A DNA stretch of 64,000 nt, taken from assembly GCA_003342895.1 (NCBI GenBank), contig PTFA01000082.1, forward strand, positions 3,110,197 through 3,174,196, in the 5' to 3' direction. The stretch comes from Casuarius casuarius (Eukaryota; Chordata; Aves; Casuariiformes; Casuariidae). The position numbers and the translations under genes are program-made. A model generated the notes under the pieces. That model was given only the letters and a program-made list of their open reading frames with translations. It searched no databases and was not told the DNA's origin. This document shows, one piece after another, positions 12,901 through 25,925 of the stretch (position 1 is its first letter; every line of letters starts with the position of its first letter).

Positions 12901-15900
12901 ATTACAAAACAGTATGAAAGACGCTAAACAGAGGTACATTTCAAAATAAATTACTCACAGTTTCCCCAATATCCATAAAACTACTCATTGTATAAATCTC
13001 TCATCACAGTCTAAGGTCTTTTGTTTAGTTTTCTTTACTATCCACAGGGAAAGAATTTCAAAGGCTGAGAGTAATTACCCCCTCTCCTGTAAAGCTTTCC
13101 GAAATATCTCAGAGTATTTAAATTAGTAATAAAAGCAGAGACAACTAATACAGGCTGGAGGAAAAAAAGATAAAGAAATATGCAGAGTTTGTTAACTATA
13201 AGCAGTATGATCTCACGCTTTCACTGGACGCCAGCAATATTAATAAAATCTGCCCACAAAAAAGGATAAGTCCCTTTTTATGGTCTAGATACAGTTAAAA
13301 TTAACAATATCCAAGCTATCACTATTAGTTAGTGGTGGAAGGGGGAAAAGGATACCAAAACTGTGTGAAAATAGGCAAAGCTGGAATAACTAACTTAGAT
13401 GGACAATGACTAGAAACTGAAGGAGACGAGATTTTATTCCCTAGATCCGAAAGTCTAGAAATGAAGAAATCAAAATGAAAAGAGTATTTAAGACGCCAGG
13501 CTTCTACTGCAGAAAATATTTACAAATGAAAGGAAGCATGAAGTTTTAAAGTAGATTTTCTTGTACTGTACCAACTAGAATACTAAAATGTTTCATAAGT
13601 ACTTAGAACATTTAGTTTTAAATCTGTTCCTAATATCGTAACCTAATTGAAAGAATTTGGTTTCTGCACTGAAAGTAGCATTTTTGAAACTCCATGCATT
13701 CAACTGCAATNGAAGATATAAATGATCTTCGCTCACATCTGTCAACCTCATCCACTTGCTCTTACTCAGTCAAGTAGTTTTTGTAGTTTTTATTGTTCAA
13801 TGGTCCAGAAAGTGACTGTGTAAAAATATTGTGTAAAATTACATCTTCTCCTTTCATACCTTCATAATCAAACTCATATTGATCTGTTTTACTGGCAGAA
13901 AACAAATTTCTACTCCCAGCAGACCTTAAAAAGGATATTTATCCTCCTATCTGTACTGAAAACATTGTCAGCTAATTACACAATTATACAACATAGAAAA
14001 AGAACACAATGAATTTGCAGATTTCTGCTGAAGGTGGGCAGGAAATCAAAAATATTTTTGTGTGTGCACATGCAAATATTAAGCTCCAGGGAAGCAGAAA
14101 GTATCTTTAATGCTGAGTGTCTCAAATAACTGAGACGTCCAGTTTAGAGCTGTTTTGAAAGAAGAACGTATTTGCAAATATCAGAAGTACTTCACAAATA
14201 ATTTATGAAGACAGAAATCTAAATTGGCCAAATCCTGTATTCTGTGAATGCTATTCAAACAGAACCACATAGAAAATATATTTTCAGACTATAATACCAC
14301 TCGAAAACAATCAGTAAACTTTTCTACATGGCTTACGAAATGAGAAAAAAGAAAATGCATTTCAAACTCCTGAATTCACATTTCCTTGGGCCAAAACAAC
14401 TACATTTTAGCATACTAGTACATTAATTGTATGCAGATTTAATAATAAACTTTGGGATATTCAGTTATACCTACTGCTTGCAGCAGATTGTGTNACATAG
14501 GCATTTTTATGCCAGAAATGTACATTTTGTATTTTTTCTATAAATATAACAAATAAAAGAAAAATAAACATTTATCTAACTAAGACTAATATTTTCTTCA
14601 TGGAGGAAAAACAGCCCTGTGCTAGAAAACCCCTCTACTAGCAACAACAATTACAAAATAAAGTCTGAGCAAAACACAGGCAATGGCACATAAGCTATAA
14701 TGAGATAATACCACAAAATCTCCAAAAGTCATTCTTTTAAACATATTTGCAAAGAGAGGAGAATTCTGAACTCTCCATTTTGGCACCCTTATAATAAATA
14801 AAAAAATCCAAAAACTTTTATTAAGTCAGTTTGAGTTCTTTGATGCCTAGAAAACAAAACAGAATAAAGAATACTGTCATGCATTAGTTCCCTCAGTTTC
14901 CGTTGAGAAGTCTTTTTATGATGAAATCACATAAAACTGATACCTTAGAAACTCAGAGAAGAAAAGTGCTTTACTCAGTCTCTTTATACCTCTGACAACC
15001 TCGAATATATCTTTCTTCAACAATGCAGACCCTTCAAATCAGCCCTTCCAAGTAGATTTCTACTGCCCAGGCCCTCCAAGTAGACCGCTAGTGAAAACAG
15101 AAAACACAAAACTTAATGTTTCTAAGGTAAAAAGGAAAATAGAAAGAAAGACAAAAAGAAAAATGTTATTCAGGCTTTTATACATCATAAGGCAGCTCAC
15201 TGATGTTCTCAATCCCCAAAAGTCAAAGTCCCACTTCCACTTCCTTTCCCAGATCACGGCGCACTGTACTCTGAACCTACATCTGCTCCAGAGTCAAAAT
15301 CAAGTCAAGATGGTTTCGATTTTTTTAAGTGACCCCACCAGCTTGCTTTCATTTCCTGCCTGCCTTATACTCTCATGCAAAGCACTGCCATATACATTCA
15401 CATTTTCTCATTTCTCAAATAAAATGTTCAGATTCCAGAGAAATCTATCGTTTGGGGAAATTAACCGACAAGTTTCCCAAATCATTTCAAACTTTCTCTG
15501 CACTTATGATTAAACATTAAGATATTTGAATTAAAAGTCAGTATACAGAGAGTTAATGAAATACCCTTGAAAACATTCTTCTAATTCTTCTCAAACAACA
15601 GAGAAGAATTTAATCAAGGAGTGGCTAAGTCAGACTGAGAAAAATTTTGTACTTGGTTTGGTTATTTTGCAGACAGGCCACTCTACATAAATCGTATGAG
15701 AACTCGACCTTCCTTCAGAGCATGACAGTGATCCCCCATCAGCGATACAGGACCAGAGTGCCATTACGAGACACCTATTAAGTGTTAATAATCTCCCAGC
15801 TCCAGCACCATCGGCTGCTCCGTATTCAGGGGATTGTAAATCTACGCAGATTTACAACTGCTTAGGACACCGAAGATCACACCACAAATGGAATTTCCAA

Positions 15901-17721
15901 AGAACTTGGTGCTTGTTTAAAAATTTGGGGATTTTAAGAGACAGCACTGGAGACAGCAGTCCTTGGCTGGAGGCTGGGTAACAGCTGAACAGATAAAACA
16001 TTTTCAGAACTTACCCTGATTTGCCCACACACCCTGATTTGCCCACACACGGTGCCCCAGTCACAGTGCATGGGGATGAGACAGTTTATGGTTTCTCTGC
16101 TGAAATTGCCAGTAAAGATATTAACTGATGGTACTGGGGAAAGAAACAGTGGGTAGCTTTTAGTACGGAGCATATATTCACCTAAGGAACTAGACTGCAA
16201 GCTATTTGTTTCATAGAATAGCATCCAAACAGATCTTGTAACATCATTTTTGCTATCTCTTTTCTTAGATCTGAACAAAATTCAACCTAATGCATTTGGA
16301 AAAGGATCTAAGCCTTGATCCAAGTTACACAACTCCAGCCCTTTATATTAAATAGGTTGTGTCAAATTCTCAGATTTTAGTAATTTTCAGTTTTTGAATT
16401 CTTGTTCCAGACCTGAGTTTCAATGCATTGTTGGTCACAACTTAGCCTGAATTTGACTTTGAACTTGAATTTGAGTTTAAATCAGAAATACCTGAACTTT
16501 AAAGATCAAAAATCCATTTTGTCGTCAATGTCCATGCAATTATGATACAAAACCCAGAAGAAAGCTTAAACAGATTTGCTAGGAACCTTGTTGAAATCAA
16601 ATTGCTTCTACTGAGCAAGGAGAGTGGAGAAGGGTAGTACAAGTACTGGTACAGAGCTGCTACCATTTCCATGAGGCATATTCCCAGTCTTAGGATTGGC
16701 TGTGCCATCTGATTTTCATAATTGCTACAGAAGGATATTCCTAAAGAATTGCACATCATCCAAATCCTTTTCTTTTCCTAACATCCACTTTTAATCACAA
16801 ATTTTCAGGCATTTGTTTCCTGTTCTTGTTTCCTTTCCAAAAATACAGTAAGCATCTGAGAAAGAAAATACATAAGCCATAAAGAAAAAAAAAAGATTGG
16901 GAAGCCAGAGAAAGGGTTTTCAGCTTAGAAGTAGAAAAACTATGAACCTACAATTATTAACTCCTTTCAGTAGATCCTCTGCTTCTTCTACCAAACTTCT
17001 GTCACTGTGCACGTCCCAGTAAAATCTACAGCAGATTTGGCAGCATTTCATTCTATTGCTGCAACAGCTTTTCCTACCAGGAAATGTACTGCATAAAGAT
17101 TGAAACATTTTAGAGTTATTTTGTTTGCATTTTGTGAAAATTAAATGCTTCATTTTAATAAACACACAACTTGGAATTTATTACTGATTCTTTTTAGTTT
17201 CTAATATTATGAAATATTTAAATTCTTTCATGCAGCATTTTATCAAAACAAGCTAATGAGGAGGCAAACAAGCCAACATGAAATGGGGCACATTTTCATC
17301 TGAATTTTCAAAATCATCTTATTTTCCATAGGAAATAGCTATCTGGAATTAGCAAAATATCCCAGGAAGACCAGCTGCCAGTTGCATTACAGAACGGAAA
17401 ACTCAAACCGAGTTTAGTTTTCACAGCAAAGTCAGCTTTCCACTGCAAAATCTTACCAATAGATGTGGAGGATGCTCCATCATTTGATGTCTCCACGTAC
17501 GTCTTCCTACAGAGTCACTGCAGTATTAGTGGATGTTACTGCCTTGAGACAGTAATCAGAAAATTCTGTGTTTGCCTTATGCCAGAAATTGGACTAAGAA
17601 ATCACCTTGATCATTTGGTCCTAACACTGAAGAATAACAGTACAAGTATTTTCCTGTATTCACAGATAAATGAGTCATACATGAGGAAAAGAAATACGTA
17701 AAAATATCTGAAAACTCCTAG
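9961..17721. other. No supported gene
   Basis: AT-rich, mostly unique sequence with many stops in all frames. A GC-richer patch at 10,540-10,830 and another at 12,190-12,700 contain short open frames without splice support. The only clear structure is the 18-bp duplication at 16,013. Confidence 0.5.
16013..16048. repeat. 18-bp perfect tandem duplication
   Basis: ACCCTGATTTGCCCACAC occurs twice with no gap and no mismatch. The perfect match suggests a recent slippage event. It lies within a minus-strand open frame but adds six codons without breaking it. Confidence 0.9.
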
Positions 17722-17891
17722 TAGTAGTTTTTAACCAGTGGCGCACATAACCTGTGGACCCATAGTCCAATTTGAAGGGGTCCACAACAGCAAGCCTTGG
17801 TAGGGCTAGTTCAAATACCATGATAAAGGGGTCCAGAGCTCCACTTGAGCATCCTTAGGAGTTCAAAATCAAAAATATTTGAAAACCACTG
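17722..17891. mobile_element. Possible non-autonomous hAT-type element
   Basis: The left end TAGTAGTTTTTAACC and the right end TTTGAAAACCACTG are approximate inverted complements (CAGTGGTTTTCAAA), the terminal pattern of several old hAT-derived elements. The interior mentions 'GGGGTCCACAAC ... GGGGTCCAGAGC'. No clear 8-bp target duplication survives. Classification is tentative. Confidence 0.42.
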
Positions 17892-18124
17892 AGTTAGGAT
17901 TATCACTGTAGTAACAGATACCATATTTCTCCATGGGACTAACACTCAGGTTTTTATAGTTTGGAGATCTGGCATCCAACACCCAGCACCAGTTTCAACA
18001 AGTCTGTTCCCAGGCTCTACCATTGTCACTGCCAGTCATTTGTCTAAAATAAGCTTCCGTATTTGCCCATCTTGTGTTGCTCTGCTGTTTTTCCAGTGAG
18101 AATGCCACATTTTCACTAGAATGT

Positions 18125-18147
18125 ATAAATATATATATATATATATT
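18125..18147. repeat. (AT)n microsatellite
   Basis: About ten AT units follow ATGTATAA just upstream of the avian CR1 copy. Confidence 0.85.
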
Positions 18148-18189
18148 CCTCAGAAAAAGCTGTCTTTGAACAAGATAACTGACAGACAA

Positions 18190-18365
18190 TGTCTTAGCAT
18201 TGGAGCAGGTTTCCCAGAAGGGTTGTGCACCTCCATCCTTGGAGACTTTAAAGATCAGCTGGATAAAGCCCTGAGTAACCTGGTCCGATCTCATAGCTGA
18301 TCCTGCTTTGAGCAAGAAGTTGGACTAGAGACCTCCTGAGGTTAGTCTGACTTTTTCTGTGATGT
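18190..18365 (+). mobile_element. CR1 3' end, avian type
   Basis: TTGGAGCAGGTTTCCCAGAA, GGGTTGTGCACCTCCATCCT, then CAGCTGGATAAAGCCCTGAG and GTTGGACTAGAGACCTCCTG follow the avian CR1 3' UTR closely. The very end is degraded. This is the clearest lineage marker in the window. Confidence 0.9.
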
Positions 18366-18573
18366 CATGAAAAGGCAACTAAAAGATGCGGCCAGCTTTC
18401 ATTTCACTCATTTCACTCCATTCAGGTGTCCCTAGAATATGTTTTGCTATTTACTTTTCATTTCTAATGTTTTCTGTGGCTTTAGAGCACATTCANATCA
18501 TTTTGCATGTGTTTCTATACAATCTTAAGGGCTTTTGAAATTATAAGTGCTTTAATTTTTTTTTTTTCCTAAG

Positions 18574-18697
18574 GATGGGACAAAGAACCTCATGGCAATT
18601 CTTGATCCTAGGAGGTCTTCAGAAAAGTCAGTTATCAAAAGTCTTGCAGAAGAAATCTCAGGAGCTGGTAAAATATTGGAGCAGAGAAATCTTACAG
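18574..18697 (+). CDS. Exon-like segment, 124 nt, unrecognised product
   Basis: A run of 14 T then CCTAAG forms a very strong acceptor, and the donor ACAG|gtaggt is strong. The first frame is open for 41 codons, including LMAILDPRRSSEKSVIKSLA and EEISGAGKILEQRNLT. A second frame (starting MGQRTSWQFLILGG) is also open, so the reading is not unique. The first is richer in typical coding residues. No flanking exon could be chained with confidence, though a stop-poor segment starting after the T-rich acceptor at 19,888 is phase-compatible. It could be an exon of a plus-strand gene or a pseudo-exon. Confidence 0.42.
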
Positions 18698-21039
18698 GTA
18701 GGTTGGGGCTTCACCCCCATGATTATACTCAAGCTGCTTTTCAGAAGAATAAGCTAAAATTTCCACCAAAAAATTACTGGGAAATTTGTTTGCAAATCTA
18801 CTTGAAAAGTTCAATGGAAACATAAATGGAAAAGCAGGCATCCGTGCATTTATTCTCTCTGCATTTTCCTACCTTTTCAATTTTGAGACGGAAAGGGCAA
18901 ATTCTTAGTTATTACAGAATTTGATACTGCTAAGAAAGGAACACCTACAAGTGAAATACAGCATCAGAATGAAGCAACTACACAAACACTTATCAGAAAT
19001 CCTTGTACTTTAACTGCCTCACCCTGCATTTAGGGGACAAAAGATTCAAGAAGCTATTTTGTTTGTTTGCCATCTATTAGCGAATGAACACAGCTTTCTC
19101 ATAATGTCTGTTACTTGTTAAACATCCATGTGCAGCACAAAAGCAGGCTGTCCACTTTGCATGCTTGCAAGCACTGCAGCCCTGCGCAGTAAGGCCAGAC
19201 CGTCCATTTTGTGACATTCCAGCAGTGATTTCAGAGCCTGCTCCAAAGTCTGTCCAAATTTGTTCTCACTGCTTATCTACAAAAGGTTTGTTTGCTCACT
19301 GCTTTTATGGGCACCTAAAGCTATTTCATTTTGAAGCGGCTTTTGGGCCTGTATTTCTCACACTATGATATACATATATATTTCCCATTCAATGTTTTTT
19401 GCTACTTTATCTGCTTATTTTGACTACTTTGTGGCCAAGCAGCTTGCTGAACTCACGCCTGTCAAATGGTTTTGATGTGTAACATGCAGCCTCAGTTCCT
19501 CACTTCTTGCATTTCCTGCCCAAATTTCCCTCTGCTACTCTGTAAGCAGATCTGGTTACTTTATATCTCCGAACATCCTGCACAGTCCCATTGACCTATC
19601 CTCTCCCTCTCCCTTTCTCACTATTTTTTTTTTTTTTTAATGGGTGCTGAATCACAGTCTGCATTGCTATCAGAGTATTCTCGCCTTGCTTCTTTTGGAC
19701 TGCTACATAGTAATACTTCACTTGACTGGTTGTTAAAACAGGCTGCGCCTCACAGCATGTACCATGTCTCACCTACTTCCTGCAGTATTCCATTTCTTGT
19801 TTTACTTGGTACAGGCATATATTTTTCTATTTCTCCATTATTATTTTTTTCTTTTTTTTTCTTTTTTTTTAACATGAATGTCAGTGCTAATGGAAGTGTT
19901 GGACTGGAAGTTCAGAGAAAGCAGAAGTACAATTTTCCTTCTGCTGCTCCTCTCAAAAGCCTTGCCACTGGTCTGGAATGACCGTCTTTGGGGGAAGATG
20001 AAGTGTCTGTGGCTCCGGCTCCCCTTCCCAGCCCTCCACTGTCCTGAGACAGCCAAAATCACTCCCCAGACCTCAGAGGGCAGCAGCACNTCTGCTGCTG
20101 GGGAAGGACTCAGAGCTGGATTAAGACAAGAAACACCTCTGCTACAAACCACCAGAGCCTTAGCATGATAAAGGCTTTGAGCCACAGCTGTGCTAAGCCA
20201 AATTCGGAAAATCAAGCCATCTATGACCAGGAGCTGGAAATTGCTCCCCACATTGCCGCACCAGCTCCAGAAGCCATCCAACTCTTTTCTCCTTGAGCCC
20301 TCCTCTTCGAGCAGATAAAAACCAAACCATGGTCCCTCCCTCCGGCCCCTGAATCACTACAAAAGCATCTCTCCACTCTAGGAACCGGCACCAGCAAACA
20401 GTAGGGAACCNGGTAACGATTAAAAGTTTTCTAAAATTCTCCTCCCAACCTGAAGGAGGAAACCTGTGCTCTGTTCCACGGCAACTAAGTTAGGAAAATA
20501 CAAATACGCTGGGTGCCTTTGGATCTCTTCTGGTGACATGGGAAGTGCCGACTGGCATGTTTAAATTGCAAGGTGCTACTATTTGCAGCTTTTCCCTTAG
20601 CTGACCACGACATCTTTGCTACGCCCTTTTGAAAACAGGGCAAGCCTCAAAATCTCCTTTCCCAAACCCTCTTTCCTCTTACCCTCAAAGCCTGAACGTT
20701 ATCACAGATCTACAGCATGAGCCTGACATGAGCAACAATCCTGCTCCTGATAGAGGAGGTTTCAGCTTATGTCCAGCCTGCACTTCAGATTTAATCGGAG
20801 GTAGCTGGTGCCACTTGAACTCCATCTCTGGAAACCTGGCCACTTTTGTGGCAACACTACCCGGAGGCAAGGACACAAGAGTGCATCTCTCCATGCGTGC
20901 CACAGGGTAGGGAGTTTAGGGAGGGGAGGTGACCAGGGCGGGGGAAAGAAGAGCCGCACACAAACAAAAGGTACGTGCTGACGTTAATCTCCCTTAATTA
21001 AGCCTTTATAGAGCCTGTCTTCTGAGTCACCAGGCTCAG
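18698..21039. other. No supported gene; multi-frame open block
   Basis: T-rich tracts at 19,623-19,638 and 19,845-19,871. From about 19,880 to 20,280 two plus frames and one minus frame are open for 34-146 codons. The T-rich tract ahead of it could serve as an acceptor near 19,888, but no donor or known protein is visible. Confidence 0.4.
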
Positions 21040-21490
21040 CGGCAAGTCGAGAAAAAGCTCATGAATCAAACTGTATCACTGTAATGAAACGGAGCAGCCA
21101 GCGGGGAGGAGAGCAAGACGGGGCTTGCGTCAGCCGGGCAGCCGATGCCTCCAGCTGCCTCCGTCTCTCCCTGCCACCGGACACCCCTCCTCCCCCTGGG
21201 CTCGCTTACCTGCATACGAAATAGCAGCTCTGCCACTCCTTTAGCAGCTTGGAGGCCCTGTGGAAAAAGCACATCATAGCGGTGGAATGGGCTTCGCGAG
21301 GGCCGTGCCCCCACGCAGCCCTCCTGCCACGGTAGTGTGCAGCACCTCGTGTTTACACTGGCACGGGTGCTCGCCAAGCCCGGCACCACGCAGCCCGAGT
21401 GGCATGCAGCTTTGGGGAGCCGGAGAAGCTGCGAAGGTGAACGTTTGGGGACCTGCTTGGCTCCAAAGAAAGGCCGAGATCGATGCCAAG
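21040..21490. promoter_or_regulatory. CpG-island-like block
   Basis: About 30 CpG dinucleotides occur in 450 bases (counted by eye) at roughly 60% G+C, in a window that is otherwise CpG-poor and AT-rich. Observed/expected is about 0.75, within the usual island range. Islands like this normally mark promoters. A minus-strand first exon candidate lies inside it. A plus-strand donor (AAAG|gtacgt at about 20,970) just outside could equally be a first exon of a plus-strand transcript. Confidence 0.5.
21210..21277 (-). CDS. Possible first coding exon inside CpG-island-like block
   Basis: Donor CAG|gtaagc at 21,210 is close to ideal. Upstream on the minus strand an ATGATG (21,272-21,277) opens a frame MMCFFHRASKLLKEWQSCYF that runs to the donor, leaving two bases. 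Alternatively a strong internal acceptor (TGCTTTTTCCACAG) makes a 48-nt internal exon 21,210-21,257 reading GLQAAKGVAELLFRMQ in another frame. The CpG-rich setting favours the first-exon reading. Product not recognised. Confidence 0.35.
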
Positions 21491-24400
21491 GCTCTTTGGC
21501 CGTTTCATTTATTTGCACACACCTATATAAATAAAATCAGAGCAGAAGTGATCAGCAATGAGAAGTGAACCCTAAAGATAGTTTAGTCTGCAGCTTTTCC
21601 CATGTTCAAAATACTGAACAGCATGAGTATGCACATCTTAACCGATTTACCATGGTAGCCCCAGATGGGAGCAGAAACTCTCTTCCTCTCCAGCCAACAG
21701 AAGACTCACAAACAGGATAAGAGGCTACTTTCAAGGACCTGTTTTAATCCTCATGGATTTAAGTCTAGATTTAAAAGTGTCGATAGCTGTTAAAACCATT
21801 TTCCTCTAGAATATCTACATCAAGCATCAATCCATGTGCATACGACCAAAACCAAATTAGTTTTTTTACAGCTACAACTACAATCTACTTTTCTTTTTGG
21901 CCGAGTTCTTTACTTACACACTCGAATGGCCAGGCAGTGAGGTGTATTATGTGGCAATTCCATGTGCTAGAGCAATTACGCAGTTCTTTGCACAAAGATA
22001 TTCCTTGATTATCATAGGATAGGCCAGGAATCAAAGTCAAGAGTCTGCAACAAAAAATGCAGGCTTTCCATGCTGGCAAGAGTGAGGTCCTCTGTCTCAG
22101 AATCAAACTAGTCAAGCTACTCCTTGAGGGGGAAAAACAGATTAAACTGACAGGAGATGCATTCAAAGCCTACATGCCCTGCAGAACTGGCATACAACAC
22201 AGAGCAAATTGGCTCTCGATAAAGATTGCAGTCAGGTTTTTCTTTTGTTTTTCTTTCATTTCTGTCTTGGCAAAAGAAAGCAGGCCATCTTGCTGACTGT
22301 CACAGAGTGGCTAGCTGTACAAACTCCACAGCAAAGCCCAGAACGGCATTCAAAATGAATGTGCCTTGGGAGGAGGAAAAGCACCAACAGCTCTTGACTA
22401 GTGCTTTTAGCCAAGGATCTCAAAGCCTAGTAAATATTGTTCTCATTGTGAGGAAGGGGCACCCCAGGAACTGTCAGGAAGGAAGGGGAGCTGCTCTGGG
22501 TGAATGCGGGGCTTTGTTTAATGCTCACCTGGAAGACGAATGGTTGTTGTGACAACCAGCAAGTACAAGAAACCTCGTCCTGGGGATATTCACTTGATGA
22601 ATATTAGTTTACTTCGATGAGGACTTTCAGGAGAGACAAGCAACAAGGGAAGAGATTGGCATGAAAAATAACTCTTCTCTGCAAGCACTTGAGAGTTGTT
22701 AAGACAGTGCCAGAAGACANCCACATGGATCTGAGATCAAAGGGCGCCAGTGATTTTAAAAGGGCCTGTCTCTCTCAAGGGGAGAGAAGTTATAATTGCT
22801 CGGGGAAAGAAATGAAGACACCAGGGCACCTGAGCATGCTTAGGTTATCTCCACAGGACGGGAGAGCCACCAGAACAGCTATTCACATAGACTTTTTGCT
22901 TTAAAATCTCCACATTCAGTGTGTTATTTCAAGTATTAAAGCAAATGATACCATGCAGCCATCACTTGAAGTTCAATTTATTCTGCAGACAGACACCACT
23001 TCACTCTGCCCAGTCCTGAGCTTGCCAGAAGAGGTTTGGCTCTGTTATTGTAATGTCAAGCAAAAAACACAAATCCTGCCTCTCAGGTTTATTAACAGGG
23101 GCTCAGTGGTTCACTAAATGCCACCACTCAGCTTTCAAGCAGAGCAAGCTCACATCTGCCCAAAAGATACCATACCACTGATGGGTCCTGTTCACTGCTG
23201 GCTCTGTATGCATAAGAGGAACTGCAAATGTCTGAAACTAGCTGGACCTGATGGATCAACAGAGTTGATCCATAAGTATCTGTAGCTTGGATCTATGTCT
23301 ATAAGCCAAGGTCAGGGAATATAAGTCAGGGAAATTTGGACTAAAGAGGAACAAAAGGCACAGAGCTTCAAGCCTTGAGAAAAACTAGTCCCTTAACCTC
23401 AACTGAAATGGATAAGGGTTTTTCCTATCTAAAAAGTTCTGCAAAAGATGAAAACTGTTTCCTACCAGCTTACCTGTGACAGTTTGCCCAAGTTTTGACA
23501 CTCTGAGGCATCAACTGATCTGCACTGACTTAATAAGGAAATAAAAGTATTCAGAAGAGAAAGGTAGTCAGTGCTGTCTTAAATCCCTGGGCTTACAATC
23601 CTGATCAGCTTGAAGGGACTTTTGCTATTCCTTCTGCGGAGTCAGAACTTTTAGTTAGAAAGCTCAAATTCTATCCCGAGCTTGGCACCAGCGCTATGAA
23701 ACAGAAACCTCTCATCTCCAGCCAGGGGTGTGGAGGGCCTGCAGCTCCCACTGAAGCCTATTTGAAGCAGTCAGATTTTGTCACCATTGGAGGGACAACA
23801 AATAGAAGTTGCCCAAATGGGGCTTCAGGACCTTACGGGAGCTTGCTTGCCTGTTGCAACCGGAAAGCAAAACTGCAGATCGGAGGGGAAATGGAACAAT
23901 CACCTGTACTGCCACAATTCACTTCTTAGGATTTTTTAGTTGTATTTGGTAATTTCAGACTACTAGCTCATCAGTGGACAGACATGTCCGCACTGCTACA
24001 ACAGCAATGCACTGTGCAGAAAGAAGCTTTGCCTATGTGAAGGAAATGACCAACACAGCTATAGCAAAGTGACTTTCTTCTACAGCTTTTATTCTGGCAC
24101 CACTGTCAGCAGGCATTTTTTTTTCTGGAGCAGAGTCTTTGCATGGAACAGCCAAAGGGCAGGTAGGAAATGTGTCCTGCTAGAGCCTGGCTAGAACGGC
24201 CTAGGTTTCTTCCGCTGCCACTGACGGCGTGCAGGGGAAAGCAACCTGACCAGAAAAGTTGTGCTAGCTGAAAAGGAGGATGTACCTGCAGTAGTTTTAA
24301 CTCTGCAGACCAGAGGCTTGCCAGTACATTGATTTCACCCTGCTGGCATTTAAGCAGTTAAACACAACTGCGAACTCTGGCATCTTTCCCACTCCTCACT

Positions 24401-25829
24401 GAAGCTTCTCTCAGTACACTGGTGACTGGTAAACAGATGGTACAACAGATACAGTGTCAACTCCTTCCTTATTGGATATGCAGCTATCCAACATTTAGTC
24501 AACCTGCCTACAGTGAGAAGTGACTGAATTAGAAGTAAAAACATGCTTGCATTTCCCTTTCGCTTTTAACTACTGCACACACAGCCTTTGCCTTTTGAAT
24601 CTTTGAAAGTCCAAAATTCAGTTTTCAAGGGAGTCTTCTCTCTGTAACCTTTCTATCACGGTTTTTGTGGCATAAAGGTGGTAAACTTCCCCACTATGTG
24701 GCCTACAACCAGTCTAGGATAAACTGTTGTTCAGCCGGGCAGAGCTCTGCCCCTCTAAGCTGCATCCGAGGAATAACATAGACACTGCAAACAGTGTCCT
24801 GAACTCCAACACTCAAGAGCCAGCAAGACTGTCAGATGCATCTGGCACCGTTTCCAGGAAAGTTTTCTATTTGTTTCTAGCTGGGTTTCCTCCCTGCTTC
24901 ACTGCCATCTCTGGCTTCCTTCCAGCCCTTTACAGCGGCTTCACCAAGTCACGCACCAAATTCTGCTTCTTGATAAATACCTCTCACACCCTCCACCAGC
25001 TCCTTCACTCTTTCCCATGACAACTCCCTCGTATTTCCCAAGTTCTACCCACTTTCATCAGCCTCCCACCATCTTTCTGTCCTGTCACAATGAGGCTCAA
25101 TTCTGCTCCCTACATGAAAGGCTTTATGTTCATTAGTACTGCACTTCCCTCATTGCCCGCTTCCCCCAAAGCTCTGTCCCAGAGCCAGACAAAATTCGCA
25201 TCTTGTTCTGAATTCTGCACTTCTAGCAGAGCATACATTTTCTCTTGCAAATGCCTTATATCAAGAAGCAACTATGATTTGGGACAACTTGCCAAGCAAA
25301 ACTCCCTTTTCGTCATGTAGCAAACAATGATTCTAAAGTCATCTAAAAGTCACTTGACTTGGATAAAAAGGACAAGATTTAAAACAGGCTCTATTATTTT
25401 TGCAACAATGGATACAGTAAGGTTTGAGGATTTTTCTCTGTGTGTGTTCAAGTGACACTGTAAAACCACTCCACAGGAATGCCACTCAATCGCTCAATTC
25501 AGCAAACAGTTGGTGGATTTCCCCCCCTTGTAAATCACACTTGCCTATTCATTATTCCCCATATTGCATGAGAAAAAGAAAAGAAAAAGGAAAAAGCTTT
25601 ATTAATTGATGGAGATTTAGATCCTTATTAAAACTGAGATTTAAACATACAATTAAGTCAGGAAAATCAGAATTAAGATTTGCCAGCTTTCATTCCCTCC
25701 TCCTTTATTTCCCCATTACAAATTTATACCCTCTCTCCTATAAACTCTGCCATCAAGAACAAATGCACCAAAAGCATTGTTATTTCCAAAATGCCATTCA
25801 AATGCTAACTTCAGCAACTCAGCCTCATT

Positions 25830-25925
25830 CTATTCCTGCGATATAGGAAAATATTTATCACTATTTTCACATGAGTGAACTATGTCCCCAAAAGACTGAA
25901 ATTACCATTCTCTGCTTGTGCTTCT
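25830..25925 (+). mobile_element. Possible MIR fragment
   Basis: CCTGCGATATAGGAAAATAT, then TTATCACTATTTTCACATGA, resemble the MIR core (CCTATGAGGTAGGTA ... ATTATTATCCCCATTTTACAGATGA). Short and diverged. A second, even weaker candidate lies at about 5,150-5,290. Confidence 0.35.
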
